Assembly (NCBI GenBank): GCA_937863915.1
Contig: CALMID010000084.1
Location: forward strand, 1-5,524
Length of the DNA: 5,524 nucleotides
Direction: 5' to 3'
Source: an uncultured Pseudomonas sp.
Lineage (GTDB): Bacteria; Pseudomonadota; Gammaproteobacteria; Pseudomonadales; Pseudomonadaceae
Positions 1 to 5,524 of the stretch are shown here, piece by piece (position 1 is the first letter of the stretch; each line of letters begins with the position of its first letter). The translations under genes and the position numbers were made by a program. A model generated the notes under the pieces. The model searched no databases. It was not told where the DNA came from and saw only the letters and a list, made by a program, of their open reading frames with translations.

Positions 1-776
1 ACGTTAAGCAGGTCGCCACGGGTCTTGATCGCCATGACGATCTCTTCCAGCGCGGCGTTGCCGGCGCGCTCGCCCAGGCCGTTGATGGTGCACTCGACCT
101 GACGCGCACCGGCGACCACGGCCGCCAGCGAGTTGGCCACGGCAAGGCCGAGGTCGTTGTGGCAGTGCACGGAAAACACTGCCTTGTCGGCATTGGGGAT
201 ACGTTCCAGCAACTGACGGATGGTGTCGGCGTACTGGTGCGGGATGGCGTAGCCGACGGTGTCCGGGATGTTGATGGTGCGCGCGCCGGCGTCGATGGCC
301 GCCTCGATGATGCGGCAGAGGAAATCGATCTCCGAACGGCCGGCATCCTCGCAGGAGAACTCCACGTCGCCACACAGGCTGCGGGCCTTCTTCACCGCCT
401 TGACCGCCTGCTCGACCACCTGATCCGGCTGCATGCGCAGCTTGTACTGCATGTGGATCGGGCTGGTGGCGATGAAGGTGTGGATACGCCCGGAGTTGGC
501 GCCGCGCAGCGCCTCGGCGGCGCGCTCGATATCGGCATCCACCGCACGCGACAGGCTGCACACGGTGCTGTCCTTGATGCTGTCGGCGATCAGCTTGACC
601 GCCTCGAAGTCACCGGGGCTGGCAATGGCAAAACCGGCCTCGATCACATCCACGCGCAGGCGCTCCAGCGCCTTGGCGATGCGCAGTTTCTCGTCCTTGG
701 TCATGGACGCGCCTGGACTCTGCTCACCGTCACGCAGGGTGGTATCAAAAATGATGACGCGATCGTTGCTGCTCAT
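1..776 (-). CDS. leuA: 2-isopropylmalate synthase, N-terminal half (runs off the left edge)
   Basis: Condenses acetyl-CoA with 2-oxoisovalerate to 2-isopropylmalate, the first committed step of leucine biosynthesis in the cytoplasm. The visible 258 codons cover most of the TIM-barrel catalytic domain. Seen directly: [14 protein letters not shown] at residues 11-24 (R15 and D16 of the active site), [11 protein letters not shown] at 99-109, SCEDAGR at 141-147, NIPDTVGY at 169-176, the HxH metal ligands H204 and H206 in VHCHNDLG, and NGLGERAGN ending at N240. These match the divalent-metal site of E. coli LeuA with a two-residue offset. The rest of the catalytic region and the C-terminal leucine-binding regulatory domain lie beyond the edge; this enzyme type is usually a little over 500 residues. 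The ATG at 776 has GAGGAG 5 nt upstream. Homocitrate or citramalate synthases share the fold, but the motifs fit isopropylmalate synthase best. No leucine-rich leader peptide is visible upstream, so attenuation is not supported. Confidence 0.95.
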   Translation of the reverse strand, partial: MSSNDRVIIFDTTLRDGEQSPGASMTKDEKLRIAKALERLRVDVIEAGFAIASPGDFEAVKLIADSIKDSTVCSLSRAVDADIERAAEALRGANSGRIHTFIATSPIHMQYKLRMQPDQVVEQAVKAVKKARSLCGDVEFSCEDAGRSEIDFLCRIIEAAIDAGARTINIPDTVGYAIPHQYADTIRQLLERIPNADKAVFSVHCHNDLGLAVANSLAAVVAGARQVECTINGLGERAGNAALEEIVMAIKTRGDLLN

Positions 777-781
777 AGGAA

Positions 782-787
782 CTCCTC
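782..787 (-). promoter_or_regulatory. Ribosome binding site of leuA
   Basis: GAGGAG on the minus strand, 5 nt before the ATG at 776. It is a strong match to the 16S anti-Shine-Dalgarno and fixes the leuA start. The protein begins 10 residues before the conserved DTTLRDGEQ motif, as expected for the family. Confidence 0.8.
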
Positions 788-861
788 ACGGCTGTCGCCA
801 AGGCCCGCACGGGAGCCTGCGTTATGGCGCAATTGTCGCGTGAAATGCCCGGGCCGGGAAG

Positions 862-897
862 CACGAAGGCCCGGCTCGCATGAACCGGGCCTTCGTG
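862..897 (-). terminator. 13-bp hairpin after the polyamine operon, probable terminator
   Basis: Perfect inverted repeat: 13-nt arms at 862-874 and 885-897 (CACGAAGGCCCGG and its complement) with a 10-nt loop. It starts 48 nt after the stop codon of the dehydrogenase gene and lies before leuA. Read on the minus strand, the 3' arm ends in CCTTCGTG and is followed by CTTCCC, so the U-tract is weak. It is therefore a likely but not textbook intrinsic terminator. Because the repeat is symmetrical, it could also be a protein-binding or RNA-stability element. Strand is assigned from the flanking genes, which are all on minus. Confidence 0.65.
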
Positions 898-916
898 ATG
901 ACTACGCCTTGCTGAT

Positions 917-933
917 GCGGGCTGGATGCCCGC
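917..933 (-). other. Small hairpin just downstream of the dehydrogenase stop
   Basis: Perfect 6-bp inverted repeat (GCGGGC and GCCCGC) with a 5-nt loop, 12 nt past the stop codon of the dehydrogenase gene. No T-run follows it on the minus strand, so by itself it does not look like a terminator. It may act with the larger hairpin at 862-897, for example by protecting the 3' end of the mRNA, or be fortuitous in GC-rich DNA. Confidence 0.35.
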
Positions 934-945
934 TCAACTGACGGA

Positions 946-2184
946 TCAGGCGTTCCAGGGACGGTCGCCCTGCTCGTCCTTGATCCGCGTCGGCAGGCCC
1001 ATCTGATCGAGCAGTTCGAGGAACGGCTCAGGTGCCAGCTGCTCGACGTTGACCATCTTGCCGGCATCCCAGTCGCCACGCGCCACCAGCAGCGCGGCAG
1101 CCACCGGCGGCACACCGGCGGTGTAGGAAATGCCCTGGCTGTCGGTTTCGGCATAGGCTTCGGCGTGGTCGGCGACGTTGTAGATCAGCACCTCGCGCTC
1201 CTGGCCATCCTTGCGGCCTTTGACCAGGTCGGCGATGCAGGTCTTGCCGCTGTAGCCCGGCGCCAGCGAAGCCGGATCGGGCAGCACGGCCTTGACCACC
1301 TTGAGCGGCACCACTTCGACACCCTCGGCGGTTTTCACCGGCTTTTCGGAGAGCAGACCGAGGTTCTTCAGCACGGTGAAGACGTTGATGTAGTGATCAC
1401 CGAAGCTCATCCAGAAACGGATGTTCGGCACATCGAGGTGCTTGGACAGCGAGTGCACTTCGTCGTGGCCGGTCATGTACAGGTTCTGCAGGCCAACCAC
1501 CGGCAGGTCGTCGGTACGCTTGACCTCGAACATGCTGTTGCTGGTCCACTGACGGTTCTGCCAGCTCCACACCTGACCGGTGAACTCGCGGAAGTTGATC
1601 TCCGGGTCGAAGTTGGTGGCAAAGTACTTGCCGTGGGAACCGGCATTGACGTCGAGAATGTCGATCGAGTCGATCTGATCGAAATGCTGCTTGGCCGCCA
1701 GGGCTGCCCAGGCGTTGACCACATCCGGATCGAAGCCCACGCCGAGAATGGCAGTGACGCCCTTCTCCTGGCATTCGGCCAGGTGCTTCCACTCGTAGTT
1801 GCCGTACCACGGCGGGGTCTCGCAGATTTTCCCCGGTTCTTCGTGGATGGCGGTATCGAGATACGCCGCACCGGTATCCATGCAGGCGCGCAGCACCGAC
1901 ATGTTGAGGAAGGCCGAGCCGACGTTGATCACGATCTGCGAGTTGGTCTCGCGGATCAGCGTCTTGGTCGCCTCGATATCCAGCGCATTCAGGGCATAAA
2001 CCTTGATCTCGGCCGGGACTTTCAGACTGCCCTTGGCCTTCACGCTGTCGATGATGGACTGGCATTTGCCGACACTGCGCGAGGCAATGGCGATCTCGCC
2101 AAGTTCATCATTGTGTTGAGCACACTTATGGGCCACAACCTTGGCCACACCTCCGGCACCGATGATCAGAACGTTTTTCTTCAA
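946..2184 (-). CDS. Carboxynorspermidine/carboxyspermidine dehydrogenase (synthase)
   Basis: 412-residue cytoplasmic oxidoreductase of the COG1748 (Lys1/saccharopine dehydrogenase-like) family. Members of this subgroup use NADPH to condense aspartate beta-semialdehyde with putrescine or 1,3-diaminopropane, giving carboxyspermidine or carboxynorspermidine. Seen: an N-terminal Rossmann dinucleotide loop, LIIGAGGVAKVVA at residues 6-18; IASRSVGKC at 33-41, ending the second strand; GVGFDPDVVNAW at 148-159; DVNAGSHGKYFATNFDPE at 178-195; FWMSFGDHYIN at 257-267; LLPDPASLAPGY-type segment at 301-311; IYNVADH at 334-340; ISYTAGVP at 352-359. The motifs and length match the Vibrio and Campylobacter polyamine enzymes rather than true saccharopine dehydrogenases. 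The start is a TTG: the next in-frame ATG is at residue 95, inside the coenzyme-binding domain, and a GGGGGAG site sits 5 nt upstream of the TTG. It follows the cognate decarboxylase by 26 nt, which strongly supports the polyamine role. Diamine preference cannot be read from sequence. Confidence 0.93.
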   Translation of the reverse strand: MKKNVLIIGAGGVAKVVAHKCAQHNDELGEIAIASRSVGKCQSIIDSVKAKGSLKVPAEIKVYALNALDIEATKTLIRETNSQIVINVGSAFLNMSVLRACMDTGAAYLDTAIHEEPGKICETPPWYGNYEWKHLAECQEKGVTAILGVGFDPDVVNAWAALAAKQHFDQIDSIDILDVNAGSHGKYFATNFDPEINFREFTGQVWSWQNRQWTSNSMFEVKRTDDLPVVGLQNLYMTGHDEVHSLSKHLDVPNIRFWMSFGDHYINVFTVLKNLGLLSEKPVKTAEGVEVVPLKVVKAVLPDPASLAPGYSGKTCIADLVKGRKDGQEREVLIYNVADHAEAYAETDSQGISYTAGVPPVAAALLVARGDWDAGKMVNVEQLAPEPFLELLDQMGLPTRIKDEQGDRPWNA

Positions 2185-2189
2185 TCTAG

Positions 2190-2196
2190 CTCCCCC
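2190..2196 (-). promoter_or_regulatory. Strong RBS supporting a TTG start for the dehydrogenase
   Basis: GGGGGAG on the minus strand, 5 nt before the TTG at 2184, inside the 26-nt gap between the two polyamine genes. It decides the start: no ATG or GTG lies close, and starting later would delete the GxGGxx nucleotide loop at residues 9-14. The downstream gene thus has its own initiation signal rather than relying only on translational coupling. Confidence 0.8.
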
Positions 2197-2210
2197 AATC
2201 GCAGGCCGTC

Positions 2211-3308
2211 TCAGGACAGGCTCTGCAGGTAGTCGTCAAAACCAAACTCGCGAACCACCTCGACGCTGCCGTCGAGCTGGCGCACGGCGATTGCCGGCAT
2301 CTTGAGTCCGTTAAACCAGTTTTTCTTGACCATGGTGTACCCCGCCGCATCGATGAAGGACAGGCGATCGCCGATGGCCAGCGGACGATCGAATTGGTAC
2401 TCGCCGAAGATGTCGCCCGCCAGGCAGGACTTGCCGCACACCATGTAGGTGTGTTCGCCGTCGCAGGGCGCCATCTTTGCATTCAGTCGGTAGATCAGCA
2501 GATCAAGCATGTGCGCTTCGATCGAGCTGTCGACCACGGCCAGGTGCTTGCCGTTGTAGAGGGTGTCTAGCACGGTCACTTCCAGCGAGGCGCTGTTGGT
2601 GATCGCCGCTTCGCCGGGTTCCAGGTAGATCTGTACGCCGTACTGCTCGGAGAAGGCCTTTAGACGGGCGCAGAACTGCTCCAGCGGGTAGTCCTCACCG
2701 GTGAAGTGAATACCGCCGCCCAGGCTCACCCACTCGACCTTGTGCAGCAGATGACCGAAGCGTTCCTCGATCACCCCGAGCATCTCGTCGAACAGGGCAA
2801 AGTTGGCGTTCTCGCAGTTGTTGTGGAACATGAAGCCAGAGATCTTGTCGATCACCTGCTCGACCTTCACCGGGTCCCACTCGCCCAGGCGGCTGAAGGG
2901 GCGCGCCGGATCGGCCAGCAGGTAGTCGGAACTGCTCACCTGCGGATTGACGCGCAGGCCGCGGATCGCCCCGGCAGTGGCCGCCTCGAAGCGTTCCAGC
3001 TGGCTGATGGTGTTGAAGATGATCTTGTCGCAGTTCTCCAGCATCTCGGGGATTTCATCGTCGGCCCAGGCCACGCTGTAGGCATGGGTCTCGCCGGCGA
3101 ACTTCTGCCTGCCGAGCTTGAGCTCGTACAGCGAGCTGGAGGTGGTGCCGTCCATGTACTCCTGCATCAGGTCGAACACCGACCAGGTGGCAAAGCACTT
3201 CAAGGCCAGCAACGCCTTGGCCCCAGACAGCTCGCGCACGCGCGCGATCTTCTGCATGTTGACCAGCAGTTTCTGTTTGTCGATGAGGTAGTACGGCGTC
3301 TTGATCAT
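2211..3308 (-). CDS. nspC: Carboxynorspermidine/carboxyspermidine decarboxylase
   Basis: 365-residue PLP-dependent fold-III decarboxylase (alanine racemase-like barrel plus beta domain, related to diaminopimelate and ornithine decarboxylases). It removes the carboxyl group from carboxynorspermidine or carboxyspermidine to give norspermidine or spermidine. Seen: N-terminal IKTPYYLIDKQKL; the PLP-binding lysine K37 in LALKCFATW; DGTTSSSLYELKLG at 53-66; GETHAYSV at 72-79; FSRLG at 138-142; FMFHNNCEN at 159-167; the phosphate-binding loop SLGGGIHFTG at 195-204; LEPGEA at 229-234; the C-terminal catalytic cysteine C295 in SCLAGD; and AGYTMVKKNWFNG at 322-334. These match Vibrio NspC closely in order and spacing. 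The ATG at 3308 is chosen because the family begins right at IKTPYY, and AGGGG lies 6 nt upstream. A longer reading from a GTG at 3446 adds 46 residues unlike the family. The dehydrogenase for the preceding step follows 26 nt downstream, forming an operon. Carboxy-norspermidine versus carboxy-spermidine preference is not resolvable here. Confidence 0.95.
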   Translation of the reverse strand: MIKTPYYLIDKQKLLVNMQKIARVRELSGAKALLALKCFATWSVFDLMQEYMDGTTSSSLYELKLGRQKFAGETHAYSVAWADDEIPEMLENCDKIIFNTISQLERFEAATAGAIRGLRVNPQVSSSDYLLADPARPFSRLGEWDPVKVEQVIDKISGFMFHNNCENANFALFDEMLGVIEERFGHLLHKVEWVSLGGGIHFTGEDYPLEQFCARLKAFSEQYGVQIYLEPGEAAITNSASLEVTVLDTLYNGKHLAVVDSSIEAHMLDLLIYRLNAKMAPCDGEHTYMVCGKSCLAGDIFGEYQFDRPLAIGDRLSFIDAAGYTMVKKNWFNGLKMPAIAVRQLDGSVEVVREFGFDDYLQSLS

Positions 3309-3314
3309 GAGGTG

Positions 3315-3319
3315 CCCCT
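3315..3319 (-). promoter_or_regulatory. RBS deciding the nspC start
   Basis: AGGGG on the minus strand, 6 nt before the ATG at 3308. It supports the shorter start for the decarboxylase over the GTG at 3446, which has only a poor purine stretch before it. Confidence 0.65.
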
Positions 3320-3384
3320 GCAGCGTCAGCCCAGCGAGAGCCAGCGGCCCCCGAAATGCGGAGGCGAATTGTGCCGATATGCAC

Positions 3385-3412
3385 AGATTACCGAAAGGGT
3401 TATTACGGTCAT
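3385..3412 (-). promoter_or_regulatory. Candidate promoter of the polyamine operon
   Basis: On the minus strand, ATGACC (3407-3412; 4 of 6 matches to TTGACA), a 16-nt spacer and TAATCT (3385-3390; 3 of 6 matches to TATAAT) stand in a locally AT-richer stretch upstream of the decarboxylase. A run of six A at 3438-3443 lies upstream and could act as an UP-like element. The match is weak. The case rests mostly on position: the preceding gene ends at a good terminator, so a promoter must lie somewhere in 3309-3470. A start point near 3378 would leave a leader of about 70 nt. Confidence 0.3.
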
Positions 3413-3414
3413 TT

Positions 3415-3430
3415 GTCTGATCAGTCAGAC
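3415..3430. promoter_or_regulatory. Perfect 6-bp dyad, possible operator
   Basis: GTCTGA-TCAG-TCAGAC: perfect 6-nt inverted arms around a 4-nt centre, located 107 nt upstream of the decarboxylase ATG and just upstream of the candidate -35. The size and symmetry suit a small homodimeric regulator. I do not recognise the motif as belonging to a particular regulator family. It could also arise by chance. Confidence 0.35.
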
Positions 3431-3472
3431 CCGGCTGTTTTTTCACCCGTTCAAATGACCACCCAGAAACGA

Positions 3473-3496
3473 CCAGGCCCGCCGAAGCGGGCCTGG
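3473..3496 (-). terminator. Intrinsic terminator with a UUCG tetraloop
   Basis: Perfect 10-bp stem (CCAGGCCCGC at 3473-3482, complement at 3487-3496). Read on the minus strand it closes with C(UUCG)G, an exceptionally stable RNA tetraloop, and is followed by TCGTTTCTGG as a short U-containing tail. It starts 16 nt after the TGA of the large surface-type protein gene. It should end that transcript and insulate the polyamine operon that follows. Confidence 0.85.
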
Positions 3497-3512
3497 CTGG
3501 CGAGGCAATGAC

Positions 3513-5524
3513 TCAGTTGATCGGCGTCGCCGTCAGGTTGGCACGCACATCGGCATTCTGCAGTTTGATGCCGTACATGGCCGTCACCGCACCACCGGTT
3601 GGGTGCACATTCTGCAGGCGGTCGATATTGATCTCTTTGAAGTGCACCCGACCGTTGACGGCAAAGCCCAGCGGATCAGGGGAGACCTGAGTGCCCGCAT
3701 TCGGCCCGGACTTGATCTTCACTTTGGTCGGCGCCACGTCCAGGCTCAGGTCGGCATTGACGCCATAAGTATTGGCATTCGGATCAACAGGGTTGCCATC
3801 GGAGGTGTACACGTTGTCGACCACGATCTGGCTGCCGCTGCCATTGATCGGCTTGCCGTTGCCATCGAGTGTACGGTCGGTCTCGTAAATCAGCTGGTTA
3901 CGCTTCTCGTCGGTAACCACGCCATTGCTGGTGCCTTCGATGGCGCCATCCTTGGCCAGGATGGCTTTCAGCATGACCGATACGCCTTCGTTGCCAGGAT
4001 CTTCCCAGCGCCCGCCATTGGCAGTACAGGCACTGGACGAGGCGCCACTAGCACCCACGCACAGCGCACCGGACCCACCGGAGCTGAGCGCCAGCGTGGA
4101 GCCCTGCTCGTAGCGTTTGAGCACCAGGCGACCAAGACTGGTGCCGGTATCCTTGTTGCCCCAGCGCACATCGGACACATCCAGCTTGGACCAGTAGGTG
4201 CCCTTCTTCAGCTCCACACCGTTGTTGGTGACATCCAGCGAGCCGTCGCGGAAGTGCATTTCATAGGTAGTGCCGGACAACCAGAGTCCTTTGCCGGTCT
4301 CGTCGACAGTGATCGCGGCCTTGCCATTGGTCACCATGAAGTCGGCGTTGTAGCGCAGTCCGTCGCCACTGCTACCGCCCGGCATCAGCGTGATCTGGCC
4401 ATTCATGATGAAGTCGTAGGCCGGAAATATCTCCATCAGCACCAGCAGTTCGGTGCCCCCCTGCAGCGGCGAACTGGCGCTACCCACGCGCAGGCCGTCG
4501 AAGCTGTAACTGCCCTGGACGTTCTTCATGCCCAGGCGAATGCCGTTGAAGTGACCGTCGTAGTTACTCGAGGCCGGGTTGGTGCTGACGCTGCCGGCAT
4601 AGCAACCGGTCGCGAAGCCATCACTGCAACCCTTGGTCACGTCGAGGGTGAATTGCCCGGTACCGTTGGTTTTCAGGCCGCTGAACCACATGCTGTTACC
4701 GTTATCGGTAACCGACAGCGAGCTGTTGGCCATGTTCCAGCTGACATCGGCAGTCAGCCCCTTGAGCCCGGAACTGGGATCACCGCCCGGACGCAGCTTG
4801 AGCCAGTTCTGCTTGCTGCCGTCATTCATGAAATTCAGGTCCAGCGCCAGACTACCCAGCTTCTGGTTGGTCGGATTGCCCATGACCAGACCGCCGAGCG
4901 TGGCATTAAGATTCAAATCGGCGAAGGCCAGCCGGGCATAGCTGCCAGTGCCATCCTGCTCCAGGTCCACCGTGATGCCGGAGGTGCTGCGCAGAGTGCC
5001 AGCAAAGTTCTCGGCCCTTAGAACCCCTTCATCCTGATACTGGAAAAGGCTGTTGCTGAAGCTGACGTTGGGCTTGATCGTCAGGCCCTGCCCAGTGCTT
5101 CCGCCCCCGGCAATGCTCAGGCTGCCGCCCAGGCGCAGATCCATGTTCACGCGACCGAAGCTGCGCGACGCATCCGGATGGCGAGTATCCAGTGCGCCTG
5201 GTGTCACTGGCGACAGCTCGCTGTGTGCCAGATCCACCAAAATACCGCCAACCGCGCCCACGAAACGCGAGTTGCCCAGGCTCAGTTTCACTTCGCTGCC
5301 GGTTCCGCCTGACACGATGTCCAGATAGGCATTGTTCAGGTACGTGTCGAAGGAGACGCCCTTGACGATGAGGTCCAGGCCATTGTCACGATAGAAGAAG
5401 GTGGCATCACTGATCGACAGGCGCGAGCCGTCCAGTGCAATACCACTCACGCCACTGGCACCGAGCCCCTTCAGGCGCAGACTGGCGCCCAAGGTGAAGA
5501 AGGCCCGAAAAGCACCAAAGCTCT
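3513..5524 (-). CDS. Large repetitive beta-rich surface or secreted protein, C-terminal part (runs off the right edge)
   Basis: The 669 visible residues end at TGA 3513-3515. The frame stays open to the right edge and contains no credible start: the TTG at 5492 has coding-like sequence before it (FGAFRAFFT) and no RBS, so the N terminus is missing. The sequence is rich in Gly, Ser, Asn, Asp and Thr with alternating hydrophobic residues (for example LSLGNSRF, LALDLNF, ITVDE), as in beta-solenoid or beta-sandwich exported proteins. No transmembrane helix is seen. It has only four cysteines, in two close pairs (C299/C307 and C488/C500 of the visible part), which suggests disulfides and therefore export. 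At least four similar units of roughly 30 residues (a strand, a D/N-x-G turn, then a short hydrophobic strand) recur. A product of this style could belong to the DUF6160/FilA-like proteins of Pseudomonas and Acinetobacter, but that is recollection of style rather than a demonstrated match. I cannot assign a function. It has its own terminator and no evident link to the polyamine genes. Confidence 0.85.
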   Translation of the reverse strand, partial: SFGAFRAFFTLGASLRLKGLGASGVSGIALDGSRLSISDATFFYRDNGLDLIVKGVSFDTYLNNAYLDIVSGGTGSEVKLSLGNSRFVGAVGGILVDLAHSELSPVTPGALDTRHPDASRSFGRVNMDLRLGGSLSIAGGGSTGQGLTIKPNVSFSNSLFQYQDEGVLRAENFAGTLRSTSGITVDLEQDGTGSYARLAFADLNLNATLGGLVMGNPTNQKLGSLALDLNFMNDGSKQNWLKLRPGGDPSSGLKGLTADVSWNMANSSLSVTDNGNSMWFSGLKTNGTGQFTLDVTKGCSDGFATGCYAGSVSTNPASSNYDGHFNGIRLGMKNVQGSYSFDGLRVGSASSPLQGGTELLVLMEIFPAYDFIMNGQITLMPGGSSGDGLRYNADFMVTNGKAAITVDETGKGLWLSGTTYEMHFRDGSLDVTNNGVELKKGTYWSKLDVSDVRWGNKDTGTSLGRLVLKRYEQGSTLALSSGGSGALCVGASGASSSACTANGGRWEDPGNEGVSVMLKAILAKDGAIEGTSNGVVTDEKRNQLIYETDRTLDGNGKPINGSGSQIVVDNVYTSDGNPVDPNANTYGVNADLSLDVAPTKVKIKSGPNAGTQVSPDPLGFAVNGRVHFKEINIDRLQNVHPTGGAVTAMYGIKLQNADVRANLTATPIN
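4248..5423 (-). repeat. Degenerate internal protein repeats in the surface-type protein
   Basis: Four alignable segments, by eye: 5340-5423 (ISDATFFYRDNGLDLIVKGV core), 4968-5069 (SNSLFQYQDEGVLRAENFAG core), 4644-4754 (SSLSVTDNGNSMWFSGLKTN core) and 4248-4352 (AAITVDETGKGLWLSGTTYE core). The shared pattern is an amphipathic strand, an acidic or Asn residue, one or two residues, Gly, then a hydrophobic strand ending near Gly. Conservation is at protein level only; I see no long DNA identity, so this looks like ancient duplication rather than recent expansion. Confidence 0.5.

Noticed and set aside
159..941. 260-codon open frame on the plus strand opposite leuA
   Set aside because: Antisense shadow; leuA on the minus strand carries all the catalytic motifs.
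777..945. Leucine leader peptide and attenuator for leuA
   Set aside because: The short minus-strand frame ending near 822 (MRAGPSCFPARAF) has no Leu codon run, and no T-tract hairpin lies between it and leuA.
1165..2232. 355-codon open frame on the plus strand opposite the dehydrogenase
   Set aside because: Antisense shadow of a gene with clear family motifs; it shows no domain, RBS or independent context.
3415..3443. Dyad followed by T6 on the plus strand, resembling an intrinsic terminator
   Set aside because: The stem has only 6 bp, 7 nt separate it from the T-run, and there is no plus-strand gene for it to terminate.
3309..3446. 46-residue N-terminal extension of the decarboxylase from a GTG at 3446
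   Set aside because: The extension does not resemble the family, contains the dyad and promoter-like region, and has no good RBS. The ATG at 3308 has AGGGG at 6 nt and starts at the conserved IKTPYY.
3603..5021. 472-codon open frame on the plus strand opposite the surface-type gene
   Set aside because: It is a codon-bias shadow in GC-rich DNA. Its composition (His, Val, Gly, Gln and Ala-rich without motifs) looks like an antisense translation, and the minus-strand frame is longer and coherent.
3513..5492. TTG at 5492 as the true start of the surface-type protein
   Set aside because: The frame continues upstream to the window edge with coding-like sequence and there is no Shine-Dalgarno at that TTG.

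Overview
The window reads as part of a high-GC gammaproteobacterial chromosome, most likely a Pseudomonas or close relative. This rests on the strong G/C bias at third codon positions, the Shine-Dalgarno style and the resemblance of the proteins. It is an inference, because no rRNA or species marker is present. All four supportable genes lie on the minus strand, so transcription runs from high to low coordinates. Two genes are cut by the window edges. I see no tRNA, rRNA, CRISPR array, insertion sequence, integrase or attachment site.

Right part (3513-5524): the C-terminal 669 residues of a large, beta-rich, repetitive protein of probable cell-surface or secreted location. Its N terminus lies outside the window. 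It ends at a perfect hairpin with a UUCG tetraloop (3473-3496), a good intrinsic terminator.

Centre (946-3308): a two-gene operon, carboxynorspermidine/carboxyspermidine decarboxylase (nspC type) followed 26 nt later by carboxynorspermidine/carboxyspermidine dehydrogenase (COG1748 family, often misnamed saccharopine dehydrogenase). Together they are the aspartate-semialdehyde-dependent alternative route to spermidine or norspermidine. The dehydrogenase reductively condenses a diamine with aspartate beta-semialdehyde, and the decarboxylase then removes the carboxyl group. The true decarboxylase start is the ATG at 3308, not an upstream GTG at 3446. The dehydrogenase starts at a TTG. An AT-richer stretch upstream (about 3360-3450) holds a perfect 6-bp dyad and a weak promoter candidate. 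A 13-bp inverted repeat (862-897) lies after the operon.

Left part (1-776): the N-terminal 258 residues of 2-isopropylmalate synthase, the first committed enzyme of leucine biosynthesis, with all the metal ligands expected in this portion. The 169-nt gap before it carries the upstream operon's hairpins and presumably the leuA promoter.

The best biological story is the complete alternative polyamine operon. The least understood item is the repetitive surface-type protein.
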